Shown: positions 52,337 through 60,677 of the stretch, piece after piece
Position numbering within the stretch: position 1 is the stretch's first letter
Layout of the letters: each line of letters starts with the position of its first letter
Assembly: GCA_029821735.1 (NCBI GenBank)
Contig: JALGSU010000052.1
Location: forward strand, 1-62,876
Direction: 5' to 3'
DNA from: Candidatus Zipacnadia bacterium
GTDB taxonomy: Bacteria > Armatimonadota > Zipacnadia > Zipacnadales > UBA5352
DNA: 62,876 nucleotides
Translations under genes and position numbers: made by a program
Notes under the pieces: generated by a model
What the model was told of the DNA's origin: nothing
What the model saw: only the letters and a program-made list of their open reading frames with translations
Database searches by the model: none

Positions 52337-53944
52337 TCAAGTTGAGAAGTCCACAACACGAAGCCTCGCCACGTCCGGAAGCCTGCCGATCTCCTCGAGC
52401 ACATCCGGCGCAGCGCCCTCCGCGAGGGTCACCGCCATAAGCCCTCGCGATTCGATGATCTCGTGACTGACCTGCAGACCAATAATGTTGATCGAGCAGT
52501 TGCCCAGCACGCGACCGATCGTGCCCACGAAGCCCGGCTTCTCCGGTCGCTCGTTCCATACCAGCAGCACCGCGTCGCCCGGCGGCAAGTCCATCCCGAA
52601 TCCCGCCACCTCCACGATCCGCCCCACGTTCCGGTCCAGAATCGCCCCGCTCACCGTGCGCGTCCCCTCCGCGTCGGTGACCGTCACCTGCACGAACTCC
52701 GCATAGCCACGCCGGCGCTCCGGGTCATCATACCCGATCAGCCGCATGGCCTGCATCCGGATGCCCCGCTCCTCAGCGATAACCGGAGCATTCACGTAGT
52801 TGACCGGTTCCCCAGCCATACGCTCCAGCAAGCCGGCCAGGAAGTGCCCGCCCACAATACCCAGATGCTCAGCCGACAGAAACCCGTGCACATCGAACTG
52901 CACCTGCTGCGGCGCTCCCTCAAGCAGCGCCGCGTGCATCCTGCCAATCTGCTCCGCCAGCGGCAGATACGGTCCCACGCCGGCCAGTTCATCGCCACCA
53001 AGCGCCGGCACATTCACCGGCCAGCGCGGCCGTTGCCCCGCCAGAACCGCCAGCACCTGCTGCGCCGCCTCGCGCCCCACATGCGCCTGCGCCTCTTCAG
53101 TCGAGGCCGCAACGTGCGGTGTCGCCACCACCCCGGGCAGTCCGATCAGCGTTGGGTCAGGCGTCGGTTCATTCTCAAACACATCCAGCGAAGCCGCCGC
53201 CAGTCGTCCCTGTATCAACGCATTGGCCAGCGCCTCTTCATCCACCAACCCACCCCGAGCGCAGTTGATCAGCGTCGCTTCCGGCTTCATCAGCCTGATC
53301 TCATCGGCGCCGATCATCTGCCGCGAGTCATCCGTAAGCGCCGCGTGCAGTGTGACGAAGTCCGACTGGGCCAGCAACTGGTTCAGACCCAGCAACTCCA
53401 CGCCCTGCTCACGCGCGCGATCCTCGTTCACGAACGGGTCGGCCGCGACCAGGCGCATCTCGAACGCCCGCGCTCGACGCGCCACCTCTTGACCGATCTT
53501 GCCCAACCCCACGATCCCCAGCGTCTTCCCGTAAAGCTGCCGGCCGACGCTCTCCTTCTTCGGCCAACCACCGTTCTTGATAGCCGCGTCGGCCGCCGGT
53601 ATCTTGCGCGCCGCGGCCAGCATCATGCCCATCGTGTGCTCAGCGGCGGAAATCGTGTTGCCGGTGGGCGTATTCACCACCGCAATGCCCCGTCGCGTCG
53701 CCGCGCCCACGTCGATGTTGTCCACGCCGACTCCCGCGCGTGCGATGACCCGCAGCATCGCCCCCGCCTCGATCATCTCCGCGTCGACGCACGTCGCGCT
53801 GCGCACCACGATCGCATCCGCACCGACGACCGCCGCCAGCACCTCGTCGCGGCTGCAACTGCCAACGTTCACCACCTCATGCTGCTCACTGAGCAGCTCC
53901 ACGCCCTCGGCCGCCACATTGTCGCACACCACAATTCTCGCCAT
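52337..53944 (-). CDS. serA: D-3-phosphoglycerate dehydrogenase SerA
   Basis: A 535-residue long-form phosphoglycerate dehydrogenase, the first step of serine synthesis. NAD binding is in LGIVGLGKIGQEVARRA. The catalytic Arg is in NCARGGLVDEEAL and the His in VVATPHVAASTEEAQAHVG. An allosteric-substrate-binding (ASB) domain and a C-terminal ACT domain follow (KPGFVGTIGRVLGNCSINI), so serine feedback is plausible. It starts 3 bases after the aminotransferase gene, which likely supplies the next step on phosphohydroxypyruvate. Confidence 0.96.
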   Translation of the reverse strand: MARIVVCDNVAAEGVELLSEQHEVVNVGSCSRDEVLAAVVGADAIVVRSATCVDAEMIEAGAMLRVIARAGVGVDNIDVGAATRRGIAVVNTPTGNTISAAEHTMGMMLAAARKIPAADAAIKNGGWPKKESVGRQLYGKTLGIVGLGKIGQEVARRARAFEMRLVAADPFVNEDRAREQGVELLGLNQLLAQSDFVTLHAALTDDSRQMIGADEIRLMKPEATLINCARGGLVDEEALANALIQGRLAAASLDVFENEPTPDPTLIGLPGVVATPHVAASTEEAQAHVGREAAQQVLAVLAGQRPRWPVNVPALGGDELAGVGPYLPLAEQIGRMHAALLEGAPQQVQFDVHGFLSAEHLGIVGGHFLAGLLERMAGEPVNYVNAPVIAEERGIRMQAMRLIGYDDPERRRGYAEFVQVTVTDAEGTRTVSGAILDRNVGRIVEVAGFGMDLPPGDAVLLVWNERPEKPGFVGTIGRVLGNCSINIIGLQVSHEIIESRGLMAVTLAEGAAPDVLEEIGRLPDVARLRVVDFST

Positions 53945-53947
53945 CGC

Positions 53948-55087
53948 TCACACTCGCCCCGCGCTCTCAGCCGCGTCCAGCATTGCCGCCATGTCGCACC
54001 CATGCCCCATCGCCGCCAGCTCTGTGCCCACTGCTTCGAGCGTCTTGAGCACATCAGGGAGCTGCACCGTGCCCATATGGCCAATGCGGAAGATCCGCCC
54101 CTGCAATTCGCCCTGCCCGCCCGAAATCAGCACCCGATGGCTCTCCCACACACGCTTGACCAACTCCGACGAGTCCACGCCGTCGGGCGCATGGATCGCG
54201 GTGACAGTATTGCTTGCGAACGCCGGATCGCTGAACATCGCCAGTCCGCCCGGCGCCACAGCAGCCCGGACGGCGATCGCCATCGCCCGGTGGCGGGCGA
54301 AAACATTCGCAACTCCCTCAGCCTCAATCAGATCCAGCGCTGCCGCCAGACCTGCCAGCAGACTTGTGTTGGGCGTAAAGGGCGTCTGCCCTTTGGCCGC
54401 CGACGCACGCGCCGCATGCAGGTCGAAGTAGTACCGCGGCATCCCCGGATCCGCTGCTCGCTCCCACGCGTCAGCCCCGACCCCTGCAATCGCCAGCCCA
54501 GGCGGCAGCATCAAGCATTTCTGCGACCCCGCGGCCACGACATCCACGCCCCACTCGTCCATCAGAACCGGCACGCCGCCGAGGCAGCTTACGCAGTCCG
54601 CGATGACGCAGCAGCCGGCGTCGCACGCAACTGCCGCGATCTCCGCGAGTGGGTGGGTCACGCCCGTCGATGTCTCATTATACACGCACAATACAGCTTT
54701 GTATTCGTTGGCGGCCAACGCCTCAGCGACCACGTTCGGGTCTGCGGCCGCACCGCACTCAAACTCGCAGCGGGTGACGTCCGCGCCAAAGGCCGCCGCG
54801 ATGTCCCCGAGCCGCTCACCGAACTTGCCAGCCTGCACGGCCAATGCGCGGTCGCCCGGAGACAGGAAGTTCGTGACTGCCGCCTCCATGGCCCCCGTGC
54901 CTGAACTGGTGAGCAGCAAAGCGTCGCCCGATGTGCCCAGCAGCTCCTTCAGCCCACGGTTGCATCGGTCCAGAAGTGCTGCCGCCTCGTCGCCGCGATG
55001 GTAAACGCTCGGCCGCGCCAGCGCCTCGCGCACTTCGTCGGGAAGATTGGTCGGGCCCGGTATCATCAGCAGGGGATCATCACGCAT
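53948..55087 (-). CDS. Class V aminotransferase (serine-glyoxylate / alanine-glyoxylate type)
   Basis: A 379-residue PLP enzyme. It begins with PGPTNLPDEVREALARPSV, typical of alanine-glyoxylate/serine-pyruvate aminotransferases. The PLP lysine is in VVAAGSQKCLMLPPGLA, and the PLP-binding Asp is in VIADCVSCLGGVP. Directly before serA (3-base gap), it probably does the SerC job of aminating phosphohydroxypyruvate; some bacteria and methanogens use this subfamily for that, but the substrate here is inferred from context. Its ATG overlaps the end of the nucleotidyltransferase gene by 8 bases. Confidence 0.88.
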   Translation of the reverse strand: MRDDPLLMIPGPTNLPDEVREALARPSVYHRGDEAAALLDRCNRGLKELLGTSGDALLLTSSGTGAMEAAVTNFLSPGDRALAVQAGKFGERLGDIAAAFGADVTRCEFECGAAADPNVVAEALAANEYKAVLCVYNETSTGVTHPLAEIAAVACDAGCCVIADCVSCLGGVPVLMDEWGVDVVAAGSQKCLMLPPGLAIAGVGADAWERAADPGMPRYYFDLHAARASAAKGQTPFTPNTSLLAGLAAALDLIEAEGVANVFARHRAMAIAVRAAVAPGGLAMFSDPAFASNTVTAIHAPDGVDSSELVKRVWESHRVLISGGQGELQGRIFRIGHMGTVQLPDVLKTLEAVGTELAAMGHGCDMAAMLDAAESAGRV

Positions 55088-56093
55088 CTGACATCACCCC
55101 TTCGCTGGTGTCTGGCGAGCCCACGATGCTTCCCGCGACGTATGCCCCGGCGCCGACCTGCGCGCCCGGCCACAGCACACTATCCGTCACGTGCGCCCCC
55201 TCGCCGATACTCGCGCCCTCGCCCACCGTCACATCTGGCCCCACCTGCCCACCAGCCGCAATCTCCACATCCGCGCCCACCAGACAACTGGTGGTGATCC
55301 GCGCGTCCGCTGCCACACACGCCTCCGCCGCCACGCCGGTCTCGACCCACTCGATCGCGCCACCCAGCAGCGCCCGGTTCGCATCGAGGTAGTTGCTCAC
55401 CCGCCCGATGTCGTTCCAGTAGCCCCAGTGATCGGGGACATGCCCGCGCACACCCAGGCCTGCTTCGAGCAAGTCCGGGAAGAGATTGAACTCGTTCGAC
55501 CAATCCCGGGCCGCCGGGATGTGCGCCAGTATCTGCGGTGACATCACATACACACCTGAGTTCACAGTATTCTGACCAGTCTCATCATGGGGTCGCTTCT
55601 CGAGGAAATCGGTGACCCAACCATCCTCATTGCGCCGGATCAGCCCATACGCGGATATATCCTCCACCCGACGCAGGCACAACGTCAGCACCGCCTCCGA
55701 CTGCGTGTGCTCGGCCATTGCCGCCTCGAGGTCCACGTCCATGACCAGATCCCCGTTCATCGCCAGGAAGGGGCCCTCAATCAAATCCTCGACGTTCTTG
55801 ATCGCCCCAGCGGTGCCGAGCCGCTCTTCCTCCTCCACGTAGCGCAGTCGCACGCCCCACTGGGCCCCATCTCCGAGTTCCGCCTGCAACGCAGCGGCGC
55901 CGTACGAGACAGCCATGATGACATCCCGCACACCGTGGCGCGCGAGAAGCTCCAGCTCATAGCTGATCAGTGGCCGGTTCAGGACGGGGATGAGTGCTTT
56001 CGGACGACGAAGGGTCAGCGGCCTGAGTCTGGTGCCCAGGCCGCCGACGAGCAGAACCGCTTGTTTGATGGACGCCTCGCAGGTCAACGTCAC
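55080..56093 (-). CDS. NDP-sugar pyrophosphorylase (sugar-1-phosphate nucleotidyltransferase)
   Basis: A 337-residue nucleotidyltransferase that activates a sugar-1-phosphate with NTP. The signature loop is VLLVGGLGTRLRPLTLRRPK, and FLAMNGDLVMDVD holds the metal Asp. After about residue 240 the chain becomes a left-handed beta-helix with hexapeptide repeats (VGADVEIAAGGQVGPDVTVG), as in mannose-1-phosphate guanylyltransferases and RfbA-like proteins. The start is GTG at 56093, overlapping the yjbQ stop by 4 bases (GTGA) and preceded by AGGA; there is no better ATG close to the first conserved residues. The product could feed capsule, O-antigen or glycogen synthesis. Confidence 0.88.
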   Translation of the reverse strand: MTLTCEASIKQAVLLVGGLGTRLRPLTLRRPKALIPVLNRPLISYELELLARHGVRDVIMAVSYGAAALQAELGDGAQWGVRLRYVEEEERLGTAGAIKNVEDLIEGPFLAMNGDLVMDVDLEAAMAEHTQSEAVLTLCLRRVEDISAYGLIRRNEDGWVTDFLEKRPHDETGQNTVNSGVYVMSPQILAHIPAARDWSNEFNLFPDLLEAGLGVRGHVPDHWGYWNDIGRVSNYLDANRALLGGAIEWVETGVAAEACVAADARITTSCLVGADVEIAAGGQVGPDVTVGEGASIGEGAHVTDSVLWPGAQVGAGAYVAGSIVGSPDTSEGVMSDA

Positions 56094-56488
56094 TGTCCTG
56101 TGATTGTAACGTTTATGCGCCTGTGCCGCGGCCCGTCCAACTCGGTCAACATGACCCGCTGCCATGTCCCCAGAACCAGATTGCTTCCCTCTACGGGCAA
56201 CATCACGCTGTTGCCCACAATAATCGCGCCCAGGTGGGCTGCGGCGTTCTGGTCGATCCGGTCATGGTACCAGTTGTCCCGGCGGGACAGGCCGTTGACG
56301 AGCGTGAGCACGTCATGCACCAGCCCCTCCTCGTTCTCGTTGAGATAGATGGCGCAGGTGGCATGTGGCACCGACACCATGCACACTCCCGACCCGATCC
56401 CGCCGTTCTGGACAATCTCCTTCACCTCGTCGGTGATGTCCAGAACCTGCTGTCGAGAGCTGCTCGGAACAGTGAAGGTCTTGGTCAC
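56090..56488 (-). CDS. yjbQ: YjbQ family protein (UPF0047)
   Basis: A 132-residue small beta-barrel protein of the YjbQ family, associated with a secondary thiamine-phosphate synthase activity. The conserved motif is GVCMVSVPHATCAIYLNENE, with a second conserved histidine in DNWYHDRIDQNAAAHLGA, and SVMLPVEGSNLVLGTWQRVM follows. I chose GTG at 56488, because GAGGAG is 11 bases upstream and relatives start (M)xKTFTV; the ATG at 56512 has no ribosome site. It overlaps the next gene by 4 bases and lies 48 bases after recJ. Confidence 0.9.
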   Translation of the reverse strand: MTKTFTVPSSSRQQVLDITDEVKEIVQNGGIGSGVCMVSVPHATCAIYLNENEEGLVHDVLTLVNGLSRRDNWYHDRIDQNAAAHLGAIIVGNSVMLPVEGSNLVLGTWQRVMLTELDGPRHRRINVTITGQ

Positions 56489-56536
56489 CGGCTGATCAAC
56501 TCCTCGCCCCATCGGGGCACGTCGCGACGATAGTCG

Positions 56537-58252
56537 CTATGATTGCGGCTGGGCAGATCGAATGGCCTCAAGCTGCAATTGCAGTTTGGGCCGACCGCCA
56601 TATGTATCTATGTTTGGCGTGAATGCCAGATCGACGCAAGCGCCTTTGCCTGCGTACTCTAAATGTTTACCCAATCCGAACCCGATACAGTCCACCCGAC
56701 GCTCGCCATCCCCCACGAGCAACTTGAGGTGGTTGCCCGCGGCCCCCACGGTACGCGCATCAAGCACCTCCACCGCGCGCGCGCACATCAGCGGCTCGGG
56801 ATTGCCCTCGCCACAAGGCTCCATGCGCGCCAGCGCCGACACCAGCGCCTCGTCCACCTCGCCAAGCTCTACTTCGCAGTCCAGGACCAGCCGTTTGCGC
56901 GGCGGCTCGTCGGGCATCATCTCGCGAGCGGCCTCGTTCAGGCGCTCGCGCAGATCGCCCACCCTCGCCGACTCCACTTCCAGGCCCGCCGCCAACGCGT
57001 GGCCGCCGTGACGCGTGAGCACCTCGTCGCAGGCCACCAGCGCCTGCGCCAAGTTCAGTTCGTCGACGCTCCGGCCCGAACCGCGCGCCGCGTCGCCCTC
57101 AATCGCCAGCAGCACCACCGGCATCCCCGTCGCCTCAAGTACCTTCGACGCCACGATGCCGATCACCCCCCGGTGCCACCCCTCCTGGGCCAGCACAACC
57201 ACTCGGTCGGCCTCAAGGTCAGCCTGCGTCTCCAGCAGCCGCATCGCCTGGCGGAATGTCTTGTCCTGTATAGTTCGCCGCTCACGGTTCAGCCCCTCCA
57301 ACCGCAGCGCGGTACGCCTCGCTGCCACATCATCGTCCGTGAGCAGCAACTCGAGTGCCTCAGCCGCGTCCGCCATCCGGCCCACCGCATTCAGACGCGG
57401 GCCGATCCGGAAGGCAACGTCTTGCGCGCTGATCGGCGCGGACAGTTCACATAGCTCAAGCAATACCTGCAGACCTACTTTGCGCGTGTGCGGAAGCAGG
57501 CCCAGGCCAGCCGACACCATTGCCCGGTTCTCGCCCATCAGCGGAGCCACATCAGCCACCGTCCCGATGGCGACCAGGTCCAGGAACGCCCGGTGCAGCG
57601 AATTCTCCGGCAGGTCCATCTTCTGGCAGATCGCTGACGCGAGCTTCAGCGCCAGCCCAACCGCCGCAAGATCCCGCTCGGGATACGTTGAATCCTCCCG
57701 TTTGGGGTCCACCACCAGCGCCGGCCGGGGTAGTTCTTCGCCAGGCTCATGGTGATCGACCACGATCACGTCCTGGTCCTGCGCGCCCGCCATTTCGATC
57801 GCGGCGTGGTCACGCACACCGCAGTCGACTGAGATGATGAGGCCCACTTGACCGGCTGAAGATCGCACCGCCCGTTCACTCAGGCCATACGAATCGTTGA
57901 AGCGATGCGGGATGAAATACTGCACATCGGCGCCGAGCTTCGACAGGAAGCGCACCAGCAGCGCTGCGGAGGTCACACCGTCCGCGTCGTAGTCCCCGTG
58001 CACCAAAATCGGTTCTTTGGCGCCCACGGCTTTGATGATCCTATCCGCCGCGGGTTCCATGTCCGGCAGTCCGAAGGGGTCGTGCAGCGAATCCAGAGAA
58101 GGCTGAAGATACTCGCGCACCTGCTGGGGGTCGGTCATGCCTCTGGCGGCTATGATGCCCGCCAGGGCCGGCGGCAGGTCCAGTACCTCGACCAGCCGAT
58201 CTTCGCCGCTGGGGTCACGCGGCCTCACGTCCCAATATGTCTGGCTTTCCAT
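56537..58252 (-). CDS. recJ: Single-stranded-DNA exonuclease RecJ
   Basis: A 571-residue 5'-3' exonuclease used in recombination and mismatch repair. The DHH-family motifs are VHGDYDADGVTSAALL, SVDCGVRDHAAIE and VVDHHEPGE, with the DHHA1 motif in HGGHALAAGLEV. The C-terminal OB-type domain ends with YGGRPKLQLQLEAI. Length is normal. Its ATG at 58252 faces the gcvH promoter across a 296-base divergent gap. It begins the minus-strand run that ends with pyrG. Confidence 0.95.
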   Translation of the reverse strand: MESQTYWDVRPRDPSGEDRLVEVLDLPPALAGIIAARGMTDPQQVREYLQPSLDSLHDPFGLPDMEPAADRIIKAVGAKEPILVHGDYDADGVTSAALLVRFLSKLGADVQYFIPHRFNDSYGLSERAVRSSAGQVGLIISVDCGVRDHAAIEMAGAQDQDVIVVDHHEPGEELPRPALVVDPKREDSTYPERDLAAVGLALKLASAICQKMDLPENSLHRAFLDLVAIGTVADVAPLMGENRAMVSAGLGLLPHTRKVGLQVLLELCELSAPISAQDVAFRIGPRLNAVGRMADAAEALELLLTDDDVAARRTALRLEGLNRERRTIQDKTFRQAMRLLETQADLEADRVVVLAQEGWHRGVIGIVASKVLEATGMPVVLLAIEGDAARGSGRSVDELNLAQALVACDEVLTRHGGHALAAGLEVESARVGDLRERLNEAAREMMPDEPPRKRLVLDCEVELGEVDEALVSALARMEPCGEGNPEPLMCARAVEVLDARTVGAAGNHLKLLVGDGERRVDCIGFGLGKHLEYAGKGACVDLAFTPNIDTYGGRPKLQLQLEAIRSAQPQS

Positions 58253-58406
58253 AGGGAATCATCGCACCGCGTTCGGGCAGTCATGGGGGTAGCTTAACGA
58301 AGTATAGGGCAAGCTGTAGCTCCTGTCAAACTTCCCCGATGACCTGCTTCGGGCCCACGCCCGGCCTCCTTCGGGGCCCCCACACAACCTTTTTTCCGCA
58401 CACCTG

Positions 58407-58435
58407 TTGACAGTCGTGAAACGGTTCCCTAATAT
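58407..58435 (+). promoter_or_regulatory. Consensus-like promoter of gcvH
   Basis: TTGACA (58407-58412) is a perfect -35. After exactly 17 bases comes TAATAT (58430-58435). Transcription would start near 58442, leaving a leader of about 105 bases before the GTG at 58549. A weak hairpin and a T6 run just upstream (about 58367-58396) are outside the transcript. The rest of the 58253-58400 gap shows nothing I can name. Confidence 0.85.
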
Positions 58436-58548
58436 GTGCGTGCACCTGCGGAAGGGCAGCTCCGACTGCCGCAGTGGCACGGTCCGAAGAAAGCGCATTC
58501 GCTCGCCGAGAGGCAGCGATGCGGGAGTACCTGAAGGAGGCGTTCCGG

Positions 58549-58953
58549 GTGGCAGTTGCAGGCGTTAAGTTCGATGAAGGTCACATGTGGGTCCGCGCAG
58601 ATGAGGACACGGTCGTTATTGGCATGACAGACTTCGCCCAGGACAATATGGGCGAGATCATCTTCGTGGAATTGCCCGAAGAGGGCGCGATGGTAATTCG
58701 CGGAGACGCCTGCGGCACGGTTGAGTCCGTGAAGTCGGTCGAGGATCTCCTCTCCCCCGTCAGTGGCGAGGTCGTCTCAGTCAACGAAGACGCTATGGAC
58801 GCCCCTGAGTCCATCAACGAGGACCCCTACGGTGAGGGCTGGCTCTTCGAGGTCAAGCTCGATGACGCCGCCGACATGTCCAAGCTCATGACCCAGGAAG
58901 AGTACGAGCGACACCTCGACACCATCGATAGCGACGGCGACGACGACTTCTGA
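58549..58953 (+). CDS. gcvH: Glycine cleavage system H protein
   Basis: A 134-residue lipoyl carrier that shuttles the aminomethyl group between the glycine-cleavage enzymes. KFDEGHMWVRADEDTVVIG opens the fold, and the lipoyl lysine is K62 in GTVESVKSVEDLLSPVSGEV. The end has the family segment DPYGEGWLFEVKL. I chose GTG at 58549 because AAGGAGG sits 8 bases upstream and the resulting length matches GcvH; the open frame to 58474 would add 25 residues that relatives lack. The gene after it encodes an octanoyltransferase able to modify it. A short acidic tail (SDGDDDF) is unusual. The P, T and L proteins are not in this window. Confidence 0.94.
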   Translation: MAVAGVKFDEGHMWVRADEDTVVIGMTDFAQDNMGEIIFVELPEEGAMVIRGDACGTVESVKSVEDLLSPVSGEVVSVNEDAMDAPESINEDPYGEGWLFEVKLDDAADMSKLMTQEEYERHLDTIDSDGDDDF

Positions 58954-58983
58954 TCCCGTCCCGTCGACATGCAAACGTGACAG

Positions 58984-59010
58984 GTGGCCGGCTTCACACA
59001 TGCCGGCCAC
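58984..59010 (+). terminator. 9-bp hairpin between gcvH and lipM
   Basis: Arms 58984-58992 and 59002-59010 pair perfectly around a 9-base loop and are followed by TTTCC. It may end or weaken the gcvH transcript before the octanoyltransferase gene starts at 59030. Confidence 0.7.
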
Positions 59011-59029
59011 TTTCCGTGGGTGAGCAACA

Positions 59030-59854
59030 ATGCTCTGGCGACTGATCAACTCGGGATACGCCGACGGCCCGGCCAACATGGCTGTGGACGAAGCCATCAT
59101 GCGTGCCGTCACGGCTGCTGATCAGCCGCCCACGCTGCGCTTCTATGGCTGGCGGCCGCCCGCGCTGACCTTGGGTTACCACCAGCCTTTCGGTGAGGGC
59201 ATCGACGCGGACGAATGCGCCAGGCGCGGCTTCGACATCGTGCGCCGCCCCACCGGCGGGCGCGCGATCCTGCACGCCGATGAGCTCACCTACTCAGTCT
59301 GCATCCTCCAGGATCACATACGCGGCGGGCAGAGCACCATGGATTCCTACCGCGAGATATCGCGCGGCATAATCGCGGGCCTCGAGCTGCTGGGGGCGGA
59401 CGTATCGCTCGGAGACGATGGCGCGACGGACCGCGAGCCCGGCCCGTCGCAGACGGTGCGGAGCATGTGTTTCGCCAAGACTGCCCGCTGCGATCTGCAG
59501 GCTGCCGGCCGCAAAATCGTCGGCAGTGCGCAGATGCGCCGGGACGGGACGATCCTGCAGCATGGCTCGATCCCCATCACCATCGACCTCGCGGCACAGG
59601 CGGCGGTCATGCCCGGCGAGACCGATGGCGTGGACGCGTCGCGGGTGCTCGCGGGCGCGGCCATGAGCGTATCCGAACTCATGGGCCGGCCGGTAGGCTA
59701 CGAGGAACTAAGTGACGCGATCGCACGGGGCTTCGCGGGTGCCTTGGGGATTGACCTGACACCCGCGGACCTCTCAGACTCCGAACGTGCCGACGCCGAC
59801 GACCTCCGTGCCGCCAAGTACGCTACGGACGACTTCACCCGCCGGCTTCCCTGA
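59030..59854 (+). CDS. lipM: Octanoyltransferase LipM-type (BPL/LplA/LipB family)
   Basis: A 274-residue cytoplasmic enzyme that moves octanoate from acyl carrier protein to lipoyl domains such as GcvH. It begins MLWRLINSGYADGPANMAVD. RRPTGGRAILHADELTYSV is the family's substrate loop, and GRKIVGSAQMRRDGTILQHG holds the catalytic-site Lys. Cys147 in RSMCFAKTARCDL aligns with the acyl-carrying Cys of LipM (ACFES... in B. subtilis), which separates LipM from lipoate ligases that need ATP. I therefore prefer LipM over LplA. It converges with the HD gene, 10 bases apart. Confidence 0.85.
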   Translation: MLWRLINSGYADGPANMAVDEAIMRAVTAADQPPTLRFYGWRPPALTLGYHQPFGEGIDADECARRGFDIVRRPTGGRAILHADELTYSVCILQDHIRGGQSTMDSYREISRGIIAGLELLGADVSLGDDGATDREPGPSQTVRSMCFAKTARCDLQAAGRKIVGSAQMRRDGTILQHGSIPITIDLAAQAAVMPGETDGVDASRVLAGAAMSVSELMGRPVGYEELSDAIARGFAGALGIDLTPADLSDSERADADDLRAAKYATDDFTRRLP

Positions 59855-59864
59855 CGCCACTTCC

Positions 59865-60677
59865 CTACAGCTTCCCGCCCACCTCGGCCGCCAGCCGCTC
59901 ACACGCGCACACTACTGCGTCATCGCCCCGGCTCTCGCCCATCTCGCGCAAGCCCGGAAGCTGCTCTATCATGCTGCCGCGCTCGTGGTTGGCGTTGATG
60001 AAGCAGACCCAGTCGCGCAAGCCCGCGCCGGCCTCTCCGTCGCCAAACGCCACATCGAGGTCGCCGCAGAACGCACGCATCATCGCCGATCGCTCATCCG
60101 CCACCGCCCGCCCACCATCGGTGTTCAGCCAGTCCAGCAGCGCGTCCTTCTTGGGCAGCCACTCCGACATCCCGGCCACTGTCTCTTCGGGCGTCGACTG
60201 GTGACCCGCGCGGATGGTGATGAAGCGCCAGGTACCGACCAACCCGAAGTTCGCGTCGATCAGGTCCGCGTCACCCAGCACCAGGTTCTCGATCGGGTGA
60301 TCCGGCGTATTCTCGCCAGCGTGACTGTCGATCGCGAAGCGCACCGCCTCGGTCAACTCCGGGTCTACATCCCGCTCACGCAGCAGCCGTTCGGCCTCCA
60401 CAGCTCCCACGTGCGCATGCTCTTTGCCGACTTCCTTCTCGATATCGTGCAGCAGCGCGGCCAGCCCCACGACATCCTCGTTGGCCCCGACTTCCCGCGC
60501 CAGGCGCAGCGCCAGCGCACGCACCCGCAAAGTATGCTCCCACGTGTACCCCGGCCAGTGATACCCCTCCCACGCGGCCGGCCAGTTCCCCAGGCGTCCG
60601 TATACGACTGCTTCCAGATCAGCGATCAGTTCCTGCACGTTCTGGTACAACTCCTCTCGCGGCTTATGGCTTGCCAA
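59865..60677 (-). CDS. HD-domain phosphohydrolase
   Basis: A 270-residue protein with an HD metal-binding domain: GYTWEHTLRVRALALRL supplies the first His, ALLHDIEKEVGKEHAH the HD pair and a later His, and LVLGDADLIDANFG the last Asp. Such domains cleave phosphate esters of nucleotides; the substrate is not evident. The start is unusual: TTG at 60677 overlaps the URO-D gene by 14 bases, while a GTG about 39 bases further in has GAGAGGAG upstream at 12 bases. Both keep the full domain. Confidence 0.8.
   Translation of the reverse strand: MASHKPREELYQNVQELIADLEAVVYGRLGNWPAAWEGYHWPGYTWEHTLRVRALALRLAREVGANEDVVGLAALLHDIEKEVGKEHAHVGAVEAERLLRERDVDPELTEAVRFAIDSHAGENTPDHPIENLVLGDADLIDANFGLVGTWRFITIRAGHQSTPEETVAGMSEWLPKKDALLDWLNTDGGRAVADERSAMMRAFCGDLDVAFGDGEAGAGLRDWVCFINANHERGSMIEQLPGLREMGESRGDDAVVCACERLAAEVGGKL

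Noticed and set aside
58253..58548. A glycine riboswitch before gcvH
   Set aside because: The weak hairpin and T6 run lie upstream of the clear promoter at 58407-58435, so they are not transcribed with gcvH; the leader of about 105 bases shows no recognisable riboswitch core.
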